This document shows positions 50,130 through 58,881 of a stretch of 64,000 nt of DNA, piece by piece. Position 1 is the stretch's first letter. The number at the start of each line of letters is the position of its first letter. The notes under the pieces were generated by a model. The model saw nothing but the letters and a program-made list of their open reading frames with translations. It was not told the origin of the DNA and made no database searches. Made by a program: the position numbers and the translations under genes. Location of the stretch: assembly GCF_030811855.1 (NCBI RefSeq), contig NZ_JAUSRN010000021.1, positions 1-64,000 on the forward strand, in the 5' to 3' direction. This stretch comes from Variovorax paradoxus (lineage in GTDB: Bacteria > Pseudomonadota > Gammaproteobacteria > Burkholderiales > Burkholderiaceae_C).

Positions 50130-51110
50130 TCACTTCGCCTCGTAGTGGTCGTTCACGTAGGTCATGGGGATCCACCGGTAGCCCGAGCCGTCGCGGCGCA
50201 GATGGCCGACGCCGGGGAACGAGATGTGGTCGGCCGCGACCCAGTACCGGCCCTTGACCGCGTCGGCGAACGCCTTCTTGCGGGTTGCTGCGGCGGCCTT
50301 GGGATCGACGTCGAAGACGATCGTCACGCCCGGGTTGGGCATCTGAACTTCCGCCACGTGAACCAGGTCGCCCCAGAACACCAGCTTCTCGCCCTTGCTC
50401 TCGAGCGCGTAGAACGTATGGCCCGGTGTGTGGCCCGGAGCGGGGATGGAACGGATGCCGGCGAACAGCTCGGTGGCGCCGGAGAACGTCTTCACCTTGC
50501 CGGCATCGACATAGGGCTGCACCTTGGCCGAAGCCTCGTCAAAGTACTTCTTCGCCGCCTCGGGTGCCCGGGCGCGATTTTCGGGATTCAGCCAGTACGC
50601 GACCTCCTTCTGCTCGATGTGGACTGTGGCGTTGGGAAACACGAGGCGCTTGCCATCCATCAAGCCACCGGTGTGGTCGGTGTGGATGTGCGTGATCAGG
50701 ATGTCGGTGATCTGCTCGGGCGTGACGCCCACCGCCTTGAGACTGGCCTCGAGCTTGTTCAACGTCGGGCCGTAAAGCTCGCCGGTGCCGGCGTCCATCA
50801 GGATCAGGCGGTCGCCCGCCCGGATCAGGTAGGCGTTGACCGAGGCATCGACCTCGGTCGTCTGATACGTGTCCGCCAGGCGCGTCTTCACCTCGCCGGG
50901 CTGAGCGTTGGTCAGCAGCTTCAGCGTCGGGATCGGCAGCGTGCCGTCGGAGAGCGCCGCGACCTCGAAGTCGCCGAGCTTGAAGTGGTAGTAGCCGGCT
51001 TGATAGCGACTCACCTTGGTCGGAGGCGCCTCGGCCGCGAATGAGACCGGGGCGACCAGGCTGGTGGCGACAGCGGCGGCCATGAAGGCCGCAAGGAATG
51101 TGCGTTTCAT
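50130..51110 (-). CDS. secreted metallo-beta-lactamase-fold hydrolase
   Basis: A 326-residue protein. The signal peptide (MKRTFLAAFMAAAVATSLVA, cleavage about SFA/AE) directs it out of the cytoplasm. The MBL metal site is ITHIHTDHTGGL (HxHxDH), then PAPGHTPGHTFY, WGDLVHVAEV and a terminal His in VAADHISFPGVGH. The layout resembles methyl parathion hydrolase and lactonase-like members. It may cleave an ester, lactone or phosphotriester; the true substrate is unknown. It diverges from a LysR regulator that likely controls it. Confidence 0.9.
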   Translation of the reverse strand: MKRTFLAAFMAAAVATSLVAPVSFAAEAPPTKVSRYQAGYYHFKLGDFEVAALSDGTLPIPTLKLLTNAQPGEVKTRLADTYQTTEVDASVNAYLIRAGDRLILMDAGTGELYGPTLNKLEASLKAVGVTPEQITDILITHIHTDHTGGLMDGKRLVFPNATVHIEQKEVAYWLNPENRARAPEAAKKYFDEASAKVQPYVDAGKVKTFSGATELFAGIRSIPAPGHTPGHTFYALESKGEKLVFWGDLVHVAEVQMPNPGVTIVFDVDPKAAAATRKKAFADAVKGRYWVAADHISFPGVGHLRRDGSGYRWIPMTYVNDHYEAK

Positions 51111-51146
51111 CGTGGGGCTCTTGTTAAGTAAGTGGTGAAAGGCAGT

Positions 51147-51194
51147 ATATTTATCTCCATATGATTGATAAATATTGAGTTTGTGATTTCACAA
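51147..51194. promoter_or_regulatory. LysR-type operator dyads between MBL and LysR genes
   Basis: ATATTTATC (51147-51155) and GATAAATAT (51167-51175) are perfect 9-bp arms separated by 11 bases, the T-N11-A layout of LysR boxes. A second dyad, TTGTGA-TT-TCACAA (51181-51194), lies between this and the LysR start at 51203. The whole 92-base gap is AT-rich, unlike the surroundings. Confidence 0.6.
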
Positions 51195-51202
51195 TCAACG
51201 AT

Positions 51203-52153
51203 ATGGAAACAATGATTGACAATCTGGTCGAGCTGACGATCTTCGACAAGGTCGCCAGTGCCGGCAGTCTCACGGGGGCCGCGAACGAGCTGGGCCTGTC
51301 TCTGGCAGTAGTCAGCAAGCGCTTGGCAACCCTCGAGGCGCGCATGGGCGTGCGCCTGCTCAATCGGACCACACGGCGGCAATCAATGACGCAGGAAGGC
51401 GAACGCTTCCACCTGCATTGCGTACGCATCCTTGCGGAGGTGCAGCAGGCCGAGGCGGTGATGCAGCACAGCCGCACCGACATCGAAGGACACCTGCGGG
51501 TGACGGCACCGCGCATGCTGGGCACACGCTATCTCGCAGCGCTGGCGGCGCAGTTCCAGGCCATGCATCCGGCGTTGAGGATCGAGCTCGTTTTGAGCGA
51601 CGACGTCGTGGATCTCGTGGAGCAAGGCATTGACCTGGCGCTGCGCTTCGGGGTGCTCGACGACTCGACGATGACGGCACGCCACATCGCCGACAGCGAG
51701 CTCGTCCTGTGCGCCGCGCCGGACTATTTGCGGCGCTTCGGCTCTCCCGACACGCCCGCTGCGCTCTCAGCGCACAACTGCATCCTCTACGGCACGCGAA
51801 GCACGCGGCACTGGCTCTTTCAGCACGAAGGCAAACCGGTCTCGGCCGAGGTGAACGCGACCTTCCTGTGCAATGACGGCAACGCGGCCAAAGCGCTCGC
51901 GCTGGCCGGCGGCGGGATCTTTCTCAAGTCAATATGGGATGTAGGCTCGGAGCTGAGGGATGGAACGCTGGTGCGCGTGCTGGGGCGATACGGCATCCCC
52001 AGCGCACCGCTGCATGTCGTGTACCCGCATGCATTGCATCTGGCCCCTCGTGTACGCCACTTTGCCGACTACGCTCTTAAGAGCCTTCGCGGCGAATGGG
52101 AACTGCTTACCGACAAGGCCTCCGGGCGGGATCGTTTCAACACAGTTCAATAG
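51203..52153 (+). CDS. LysR-family transcriptional regulator
   Basis: A 316-residue LysR regulator. The winged helix is LTIFDKVASAGSLTGAANEL followed by GLSLAVVSKRLATLEARMGVRLLNR. The substrate-binding domain spans about 90-300 with HLRVTAPRMLGTRYLA and LEDG-like ligand pocket residues. It belongs to the DsdC/GcvA-like broad class, ligand unknown. It diverges from the MBL-fold gene, its probable target. Its last 17 bases overlap the convergent GH3 gene. Confidence 0.93.
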   Translation: METMIDNLVELTIFDKVASAGSLTGAANELGLSLAVVSKRLATLEARMGVRLLNRTTRRQSMTQEGERFHLHCVRILAEVQQAEAVMQHSRTDIEGHLRVTAPRMLGTRYLAALAAQFQAMHPALRIELVLSDDVVDLVEQGIDLALRFGVLDDSTMTARHIADSELVLCAAPDYLRRFGSPDTPAALSAHNCILYGTRSTRHWLFQHEGKPVSAEVNATFLCNDGNAAKALALAGGGIFLKSIWDVGSELRDGTLVRVLGRYGIPSAPLHVVYPHALHLAPRVRHFADYALKSLRGEWELLTDKASGRDRFNTVQ

Positions 52154-54281
52154 TCTGGCGCAGCAACCCTGATTCCTCGGCACTTGGCCCGACGAAGATC
52201 TCGACTTCGCCCGCCTCGAACAAGGGCTGCAGGTCCGGCCCGAGGTAGCGCAGCTCTGCCGCCGGCAACTCCAGGTTCACCGAGCCGGCTTCGCCAGGCA
52301 TCAATCGCAGCTTCGCGTAGCCCTTGAGTTCCAGCAACGGCCGGGTGACGCGGCTTCGCTTGCTGCGGACGAACAGGAAGACAGTCTCTTCAGCCTCGCG
52401 CGCGCCAACGTTGCGGAGTTTGACGCTGATCTTCAGCGCGTCCTGCTCGCGCACGCGCCGAGGCTCGACTTGAAGTTCGTCGTAGATGAACCGGCCGTAG
52501 GTCAAGCCGTGACCGAATGCATACAGCGGCGTGTTTTCGACGTCCTGGTACTTGCTCGTGAAGTAGTCGGCGGGATTGATCGGCCGGCCGGTGGGGCGCT
52601 GGCCGAAGAAGATCGGCACCTGCCCGACGGCGCGCGGCCAGCTCATCGGCGTGCGACCGCTGGGCGTTGCCTGGCCCGTGACCACGTCGGCGATCGCATG
52701 GCCGGCTTCGATGCCGAGGAACCACGCAGCCAGCAGCGCATCGGCGTGTTCGGCCAGCCAGGGAACGACGAGCGGGCGTCCCGAGAACAAGATCGCGATG
52801 ACGGGGATGCCGAGCGCACGTGCACGTGCCGTCACCGCTTCGGCCAGAGCCTGTTGTCGGCCGGGAAGCGCGGGAGTGGCGCGGCTCGCCGCCTCGCCAC
52901 TCATCCTGGCACGCTCGCCCAGGCACAGCAGGACGGCGTCGGCGCCGTCGCACAGCGCAATGGCAGCTTCGATGCCGCTGTCGTCGGTGCTCTCGATGGC
53001 GACGCCGGGTGCATGGCGTATGTCGGTCTGCGGCAGCGCGGCGCGCAAGCCGGCAAGCACGCTGACGGCCGGCTCGTGTTCGCCGGCACCCCACCACGGG
53101 CCTTTCATCTCGGTGCTTGCGTCGGCCAGCGGGCCGATGACACACAGTGCCTTCGGTGAAGCAGGCAAGGGCAGGGTGTCGCGCTCGTTCTTCAGCATGA
53201 CGATGGCCTTGCGCGCGGCGTCGCGCGACAGTGTGTGCCGCTCGGCGACAACCGTTGCGGACTCCGGTGTCGCGCCGCGACGGTAAGGGTCGTCGAACAG
53301 GCCGAGCTGCTCCTTGAGCCGCAACACGCGGCGCACGCTCGCGTCGATCTCTTCGATCGTCACCCGTCCCTGCTCGAGCGCAATCGGCAGACCCTTGCGA
53401 TACGCGTCGGCCATCATGTCGATGTCGACGCCAGCCTTCAGCGCCAGTACCGCGGCATCGGCGAGATCGGCCGCGACGCCGTGCTTGATCAACTCCGCGA
53501 TCGCGTTGTAGTCGCTGACGATGACGCCATCCCAGGCCATCTCGCCCCGCAGCCAGTCGCGAAGCAAGGGGATGTGCGCCGTCATCGGCACACCGTTGAG
53601 GTCGGTAAAAGCCGGCATCAGCGTCGCGACGCCGGCGCGGACCGCTGCTGCGAAGGCCGGCAGATGCACCTCGCGCAAGGTGCGCTCGGAGATGTCCACG
53701 GCGGCGTATTCCCGCCCCGCGTTGACTGCGCCATACGCGACGAAATGCTTCGCACAGGCGGCCAGCGAATCAGCCGATGACAGGTCGGCCCCCTGGAAAC
53801 CACGCACCTTGGCCTCTGCGATGCGTGCGTTCAGCCAGGGGTCTTCGCCGGGTCCTTCCGCAGTGCGGCCCCAGCGGGGATCGCGCGATACATCGAGCAT
53901 CGGCGCGAAAGTCATCGCCAGGCCGTCGGCAGCGCCTTCTCGCGCGGCCTCCCGCGCCGTGCGCTCCCAAACGTCTTCGTCGAAGGCGCCGGCCTCCGCA
54001 AGCGGGATCGGAAAGAGCGTGCGATGGCCATGAATGATGTCCAGGCCAATCAAGAGCGGAATGCCAAGCCGTGACTTTTCGACGGCCAGCCGCTGCATCT
54101 CGTGCGTAGGGCCGGCGCCGACCATGTTCAGCAGATTGCCGACGGTGCCGTCGATGATCGACTGCGTGGAGTCTCCCGCGAGCACCGGCCCGGTGACCGT
54201 ATAGCTGGAGGCAGTCATCGTCAGTTGACCCAGCTTTTCGGCTAGCGTCATCCGGGCCATGAGGGTGTCGATGCGGCTCAT
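52137..54281 (-). CDS. glycoside hydrolase family 3 (BglX-like) beta-glucosidase
   Basis: A 714-residue GH3 enzyme with the full three-part fold: GH3 N domain (about 10-330), GH3 C (about 370-590) and fibronectin-like C-terminus (620-700). The nucleophile is Asp257 in GVIVSDYNA; KHFVAYGAVNAGREY and DPRWGRTAEGPGEDP are substrate-site motifs. It lacks a signal peptide (starts MSRIDTLMARMTLAEKLGQL), unlike periplasmic E. coli BglX, so it may act in the cytoplasm. It diverges from the glucanase operon across 132 bases and probably hydrolyses its product, a beta-glucose disaccharide. Confidence 0.92.
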   Translation of the reverse strand: MSRIDTLMARMTLAEKLGQLTMTASSYTVTGPVLAGDSTQSIIDGTVGNLLNMVGAGPTHEMQRLAVEKSRLGIPLLIGLDIIHGHRTLFPIPLAEAGAFDEDVWERTAREAAREGAADGLAMTFAPMLDVSRDPRWGRTAEGPGEDPWLNARIAEAKVRGFQGADLSSADSLAACAKHFVAYGAVNAGREYAAVDISERTLREVHLPAFAAAVRAGVATLMPAFTDLNGVPMTAHIPLLRDWLRGEMAWDGVIVSDYNAIAELIKHGVAADLADAAVLALKAGVDIDMMADAYRKGLPIALEQGRVTIEEIDASVRRVLRLKEQLGLFDDPYRRGATPESATVVAERHTLSRDAARKAIVMLKNERDTLPLPASPKALCVIGPLADASTEMKGPWWGAGEHEPAVSVLAGLRAALPQTDIRHAPGVAIESTDDSGIEAAIALCDGADAVLLCLGERARMSGEAASRATPALPGRQQALAEAVTARARALGIPVIAILFSGRPLVVPWLAEHADALLAAWFLGIEAGHAIADVVTGQATPSGRTPMSWPRAVGQVPIFFGQRPTGRPINPADYFTSKYQDVENTPLYAFGHGLTYGRFIYDELQVEPRRVREQDALKISVKLRNVGAREAEETVFLFVRSKRSRVTRPLLELKGYAKLRLMPGEAGSVNLELPAAELRYLGPDLQPLFEAGEVEIFVGPSAEESGLLRQTIELC

Positions 54282-54367
54282 CAGGGATTTCGAATAGAAC
54301 CCAAGGGCCTTAATGATGGCATGCTGCGAGCGGTGAGCCCTCGGCCGCGTTGCGCCGCCGACAATTC

Positions 54368-54388
54368 GGTGAAACCAAACGTTTTACC
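54368..54388. promoter_or_regulatory. candidate LacI-like operator of the glucan operon
   Basis: GGTGAAAC (54368-54375) and GTTTTACC (54381-54388) form an inverted repeat with seven of eight matches, and AAACGTTT (54377-54384) is a perfect palindrome inside it. It is placed 26 bases before the PF10091-family start, between divergent glycosidase genes. The centre and flanks recall LacI/GalR-family operators, but no LacI gene lies in the window. Confidence 0.45.
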
Positions 54389-54413
54389 AAGACGACAACG
54401 AAAGGAGCCGTTC

Positions 54414-55709
54414 GTGCTGAAGGATGACAGGAACCCAAGGGCACTGGCAGCCCTGTCCGATGAGGCCTTGATCGACGCCGTACAGCGGCAGACCTTCCGC
54501 TATTTCTGGGACGGTGCAGATGCCGCCAGCGGCCTGGCGCTCGACCGCCGTACGCTCGTCGGCGCCACGGGCGAAGACCTGGCCGACGAGAGGGTGGCGA
54601 TCGGCGGCACGGGCTTCGGCATCATGGCCTTGATAGTCGCGGTGGAGCGCGGCTGGGTCACGCGGGACGCAGCGCTGGAGCGCCTGGGGCGGATGCGGGA
54701 CGCGCTCATGCGCGCCAGGCGCTACCACGGCGCCTTCCCGCACTTCATGGATGGCGCGAGCGGCGTGACGATCCCGATGAGCCCCAAGGACGACGCGGGC
54801 GATCTGGTCGAGACTTCGTTCCTCTGCATGGGCCTGCTCTGTGCGCGCCAGTATTTCAGCGAGGACACAGCCATGGCGCGCCGGTTGCGCGCGGACTTCG
54901 ACACGCTGTGGCACGAGGTCGAATGGAACTGGTTCACTCAGGGCGGGCAGGACGTGCTGTACTGGCACTGGAGCCCGAAACACGGCTGGGCAATGAACCA
55001 TGAAGTGCGCGGCTGGAACGAGTGCCTCATCACCTACGTGCTGGCCGCGGCCGCGCCCCGCCATGCGATCGATCCGCGGGTGTACCACCGCGGCTTCGCG
55101 GCGGGCGAAGGCTTCCTCAACGGCCAGTCGTACTACGGCATCGAGATTCCGCTTGGCATGCCTTACGGCGGCCCGCTGTTCTTCACGCATTACTCGTTCT
55201 GCGGCCTCGATCCGCGCGGCTTGAAGGATCGCTACGCCGAGTATTGGGATCTGAACTGCCGCCACGTCCAGATCAACCGTGCCCACTGCCTCGCCAACCC
55301 CCAGGGCCACGCGGGCTACGGCGAATCGTGCTGGGGCCTGACCGCCAGCGACGACCCCTACGGCTACCTCGCGCACGCTCCGGACATCGACAACGGCACC
55401 ATCTCGCCGACGGCCGCACTGGCCAGCCTGCCGTACGCGCCGGCCGAGGTGATGAAGGTGGTGCGGCATTTCCTCACCGTGCATGGCGAGCGGTTGTGGA
55501 GAGACTACGGCTTCGTCGATGCGTTCTGCGAGCAGCGAGACTGGTTCGCAGACACCTATCTTGCGATCGATCAAGGCCCCATCGTCGTGATGATGGAGAA
55601 CCATCGCACGGGCCTTCTGTGGAAACTGTTCATGAGCGTGCCCGAAGTGCAGGCCGGGCTGCGGCGCCTGGACTTCAGCAGCCCGCATCTCGTGCCACCG
55701 GAAGCATGA
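54414..55709 (+). CDS. PF10091 glycoamylase-family protein (GH144-like)
   Basis: A 431-residue alpha/alpha-barrel enzyme. TFRYFWDGADAASGLALDR, IGGTGFGIMALIVAVERGW, DLVETSFLCMGLLCARQYF, GWNECLITYVLAAAAP and GYGESCWGLTASDDPYGY follow the PF10091 family, which includes GH144 endo-beta-1,2-glucanases. The likely substrate is a beta-glucan; a beta-1,2 bond is inference. It has no signal peptide. The GTG start at 54414 has AAAGGAG seven bases upstream; the ATG at 54321 lies before the operator and lacks one. It heads an operon with a four-base overlap to the next gene. Confidence 0.85.
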   Translation: MLKDDRNPRALAALSDEALIDAVQRQTFRYFWDGADAASGLALDRRTLVGATGEDLADERVAIGGTGFGIMALIVAVERGWVTRDAALERLGRMRDALMRARRYHGAFPHFMDGASGVTIPMSPKDDAGDLVETSFLCMGLLCARQYFSEDTAMARRLRADFDTLWHEVEWNWFTQGGQDVLYWHWSPKHGWAMNHEVRGWNECLITYVLAAAAPRHAIDPRVYHRGFAAGEGFLNGQSYYGIEIPLGMPYGGPLFFTHYSFCGLDPRGLKDRYAEYWDLNCRHVQINRAHCLANPQGHAGYGESCWGLTASDDPYGYLAHAPDIDNGTISPTAALASLPYAPAEVMKVVRHFLTVHGERLWRDYGFVDAFCEQRDWFADTYLAIDQGPIVVMMENHRTGLLWKLFMSVPEVQAGLRRLDFSSPHLVPPEA

Positions 55710-57124
55710 AGTCCAGCGTGGCGAGCCTGCAAGACCCGGCGTTCGAGTCCTGGCTCGAAACACAGCTGCGCCATTCGGCGACGGCGATGCTGTCCAGCAT
55801 CTCGCCGGTGTCGATCGTCAAGCAGCGGCCCGGCTTCGGCCAGACCATACGGCCGCTAGCCGGCGCCATCGTCGCCTCGCCCGTCCTCGCCGACTACAAC
55901 CCCGACCCGGACTACTTCTTTCATTGGTTTCGCGATTCCGCCGTCGTCATCGATGCACTGCGCCTGCTCTACGCTGAAGGGCGCGTCGGCGACGAAGCCC
56001 TGCAGCACCTGCACGACTTCGTTCGCTTCAGCCTGGATCTGAACCGCCTCGACGGCCGTGCGGCTGCCGCGGTGGAGGACCGCAGCGCGTGCGTGGCCCC
56101 CGAGCTCCTGCAGTACCTGCGCGAGGACCACGATCTTGCGAAGGCTTTCGGCGACCTGGTGGCTGCCGAGACACGGGTGAACCCCGACGGCACGCTCGAT
56201 GTCTGCCGATGGAATCGCCCTCAGCACGACGGCGCGCCGCTGCGCGCACTGGCGCTGCTGCGCTGGGCGGCCGGCGGGCACCTCGACGCGCCGTTGCTGG
56301 CGCAAGTTTCCGAGCTGATCCGCTTCGATCTCGACTTCACGCTGCGTCGCTGGCGCGAGCCGTCATACGACATCTGGGAGGAAGAACTCGGCCACCACTA
56401 CTACACGCTGCGCGTCGCAGGGGCCGCTCTGGCCGAAGGCGCGGCATGGCTGGAGAGCGTGGGCGACACGGCGCAGGCGCGGCGCTGCCAGGAGGAGTCA
56501 CGGGCCGTGCTGCGCCTGCTCGACGACTACTGGGTAGATGAACGACACGAACGACGCGAACGACACGAACGGTCAGACGATAGCGACGCGATATGTGGCT
56601 ACTACCGTTCACGCGCGCTGGCGAACGGCCGACCCGGCCCGAAGGCATTGGACATCGCGGTGATCCTGTCGGCGATCCACAGCCTCGGCACCGACACTGC
56701 GCATGGGCCGGCCGATCCGCGCATGCAGGCCACGCTAGAGCGCCTCGATGCGCTGTTCGATGCGGCCTATCCAATCAACCATGGCCGCGGCGCAGGCCAT
56801 GGCGCGGCGATGGGCCGGTACGCTGGCGACGTCTACTACTCGGGCGGCGCCTACTACTTCTCGACGCTCGGCGCCGCCGAGTTCTGTTTCCGCGCCGCGG
56901 CGATGGGCGACGACGCACGCCATTGGCTCGAACGCGGCGACGCCTATCTCGCCACCGTACGCGCGTACACGCCGGCCGGTGGCGATCTGTCGGAACAGTT
57001 CGACCAGCGCAGCGGCGCGCAGACCTCTGCCAAGCAACTGGCCTGGAGCCACGCCGCGTTCATTTCGTGTGTCTGGGCGCGCCGCATCGCGGCCGCCGCT
57101 TGTCAGGCGCCGCGGGGGCGATGA
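55706..57124 (+). CDS. glycoside hydrolase family 15 glucoamylase-like enzyme
   Basis: A 472-residue GH15-type enzyme. FFHWFRDSAVVIDALRLLY, RWNRPQHDGAPLRALALLRW and the acid motif YDIWEEELGHHYYTL correspond to known glucoamylases, and GGDLSEQFDQRSGAQTSAKQLAWSHAAF holds the general base Glu in EQF. It has no signal peptide. Predicted to release glucose from an alpha- or isomalto-type chain. Residues 279-290 are an ERH/ERR repeat encoded by a 9-bp tandem repeat. The start overlaps the preceding stop (ATGA), as does its stop with the next gene. Confidence 0.9.
   Translation: MKSSVASLQDPAFESWLETQLRHSATAMLSSISPVSIVKQRPGFGQTIRPLAGAIVASPVLADYNPDPDYFFHWFRDSAVVIDALRLLYAEGRVGDEALQHLHDFVRFSLDLNRLDGRAAAAVEDRSACVAPELLQYLREDHDLAKAFGDLVAAETRVNPDGTLDVCRWNRPQHDGAPLRALALLRWAAGGHLDAPLLAQVSELIRFDLDFTLRRWREPSYDIWEEELGHHYYTLRVAGAALAEGAAWLESVGDTAQARRCQEESRAVLRLLDDYWVDERHERRERHERSDDSDAICGYYRSRALANGRPGPKALDIAVILSAIHSLGTDTAHGPADPRMQATLERLDALFDAAYPINHGRGAGHGAAMGRYAGDVYYSGGAYYFSTLGAAEFCFRAAAMGDDARHWLERGDAYLATVRAYTPAGGDLSEQFDQRSGAQTSAKQLAWSHAAFISCVWARRIAAAACQAPRGR
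56540..56571 (+). repeat. 9-bp tandem repeat inside the GH15 gene
   Basis: GAACGACAC is repeated about 3.5 times (one copy reads GAACGACGC), coding for ERH-ERR-ERH-ER. The unit is a multiple of three, so length changes would keep frame. It lies in a surface-like polar loop between conserved blocks. Confidence 0.85.
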
Positions 57125-58881
57125 GCGCAAGGCCAGAGAACCGTGCCGAGCCGGCTGCAAAGACCGGTTTCTTCCGTCAGGTCAGCGAGTTGCTCGGCGC
57201 CTTGCGCGTGTCCCCAGTCGCTAAAACGCTTGTCGCGCTGATGGGCGCAATCGTCGTGGTCGTCGCGCTCACGGCGTATGGGCAGATCGAACTCAATAGC
57301 TGGAACAAGCCGTTCTACGATGCGATCTCGCGTCGCGATCTGAACGAATTCGTCGTGCAGGTAGGCGTCTTTGCGGTCATTGCGGGCGTGCTGCTGGTCT
57401 TGAACGTCGCGCAGCGGTGGCTGGGCGAAACCTTGCAGCTGAAACTGCGCGAGGCTGTGGTCAATGACCTCGTGGGGCTGTGGCTGCAGCCGCGCCGGGC
57501 GTTCTGGCTCCAGGCCAGCGGCCCGATGGGGGCCCATCCGGACCAGCGCATGCACGACGACGCGCTGAAGCTGTGCGATCTGTCGGTCGCCCTCGGCGTG
57601 GGTCTGTTGCAGGCAGCGATGCTGTTCGGCAGCTTTGCGAGCGTGCTGTGGGTCATCTCCAAGGACTTCAGTCTCTTCTTCGACGGCAAGGACCATGTGC
57701 TGCCGGGTTTCATGTTGTGGGCAGCCATTGCCTATGCGGTCGCCGGTTCGCTGGTCACCTACTGGGTCGGCAGCGGCCTGATCTCGCGCAACGCAGAGCG
57801 CTACGCGCGTGAAGGCGAATTGCGCTTCTCGCTGACGCGCATCAACGAGCATCTCGACGGTATCTCACTGGCTGCTGGCGAGGCCGATGAGAAGCGCCGC
57901 GTTGCAATGCATCTAGGCGACGTCTTGCGCGCCACGTCGCGCGTGGTGCTCGGGCTCACCAACCTGACCTGGGTCACCGCGGGCTTCGGCTGGATCACCA
58001 TCATCGCGCCAACGCTGGTGGCCGCACCCCTGTACTTCTCGGGGAAGGTTTCTTTCGGTGGCTTGATGATGGCCGCCGCGGCCTTCACGCAGGCACAGTC
58101 TTCGCTACGCTGGTTCGTGGACAACTTCAGCATCATTGCCGACTGGCGCGCCACGCTGCTGCGCGTTGCCGACCTGCGCCGGATGCTGGCCTCCGATCTG
58201 GAGGCGCAAGCAGGCGGCAGCCGCATCGCCTATGAGGAGGGCGAAGCCGGGGCGCTCGCGATCGAAGCGCTCGAGGTTCGTTCCTGGAGCGGCCACGATC
58301 GGCTGGACACCCCAAGTCTCGTCGTGCACCGCGGTCAGCGCGTCTTGATCCTCGGCACGCCGGGCACCGAGAAGACCTTGCTGTTCCGGGCGCTCGCGGG
58401 CCTCTGGCCCTGGGGCTCCGGCACCGTGCGCCGGCCCGACGGCGAGACGATCCACTACATGCCGCGCGGCACGCCCTACATTCCCCGCGGCACGCTGGCC
58501 GAAGTGCTGTCGTACGCAATGGAACCGTCGAGCTACCCGAGAGAAGCCATGGTGGCCGCGCTGGCGAGTGTGGGCCTCCAGCGCCTGGAGCCATTGCTGA
58601 ACAAGACGGGACGCTGGGAGAGCGAGCTCAGCATGGACGAGCAGTTGCGCCTGGGCTTCGCCCGCGTGGTGCTGCAGGCGCCGCCCTGGCTGGTGATGGA
58701 CGAAGCCTTCGGCGCGTTCGACGACGACACGCTCGAACTCATCATCGACGCGCTGGGCAAGCTCACGCACACGGGCATTGTCCACATAGGCTCGGCCGGA
58801 GAAGCGCACGACCGGCTGTTCACGCAGGTGGTGCATCTGGTCAAAGCGCCAAACGCCGTGCCCGAGGAGCAGCGACCATGA
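57121..58881 (+). CDS. SbmA/BacA (ABC_membrane_2)-type ABC protein with substituted Walker A
   Basis: A 586-residue fused permease-ATPase of the YddA/SbmA-BacA-like family. About six helices occupy residues 35-330, with RWLGETLQLKLREAVVNDLVGLWL and NPDQRMHDD-like QRMHDDALKL as family motifs. The ATPase domain begins near 380. Walker A reads GTPGTEKTLLF, with Glu417 replacing the conserved Gly before Lys418. The signature LSMDEQLRLGFARVV and Walker B PPWLVMDEA are close to family norms. It may still bind ATP weakly, or serve as a proton-driven importer like SbmA. Coupled by ATGA on both sides. Confidence 0.87.
   Translation: MSARPENRAEPAAKTGFFRQVSELLGALRVSPVAKTLVALMGAIVVVVALTAYGQIELNSWNKPFYDAISRRDLNEFVVQVGVFAVIAGVLLVLNVAQRWLGETLQLKLREAVVNDLVGLWLQPRRAFWLQASGPMGAHPDQRMHDDALKLCDLSVALGVGLLQAAMLFGSFASVLWVISKDFSLFFDGKDHVLPGFMLWAAIAYAVAGSLVTYWVGSGLISRNAERYAREGELRFSLTRINEHLDGISLAAGEADEKRRVAMHLGDVLRATSRVVLGLTNLTWVTAGFGWITIIAPTLVAAPLYFSGKVSFGGLMMAAAAFTQAQSSLRWFVDNFSIIADWRATLLRVADLRRMLASDLEAQAGGSRIAYEEGEAGALAIEALEVRSWSGHDRLDTPSLVVHRGQRVLILGTPGTEKTLLFRALAGLWPWGSGTVRRPDGETIHYMPRGTPYIPRGTLAEVLSYAMEPSSYPREAMVAALASVGLQRLEPLLNKTGRWESELSMDEQLRLGFARVVLQAPPWLVMDEAFGAFDDDTLELIIDALGKLTHTGIVHIGSAGEAHDRLFTQVVHLVKAPNAVPEEQRP

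Noticed and set aside
54321..54413. An upstream ATG start for the PF10091-family gene
   Set aside because: It would put the operator-like dyad inside the gene and lacks a ribosome site, while GTG at 54414 has AAAGGAG.
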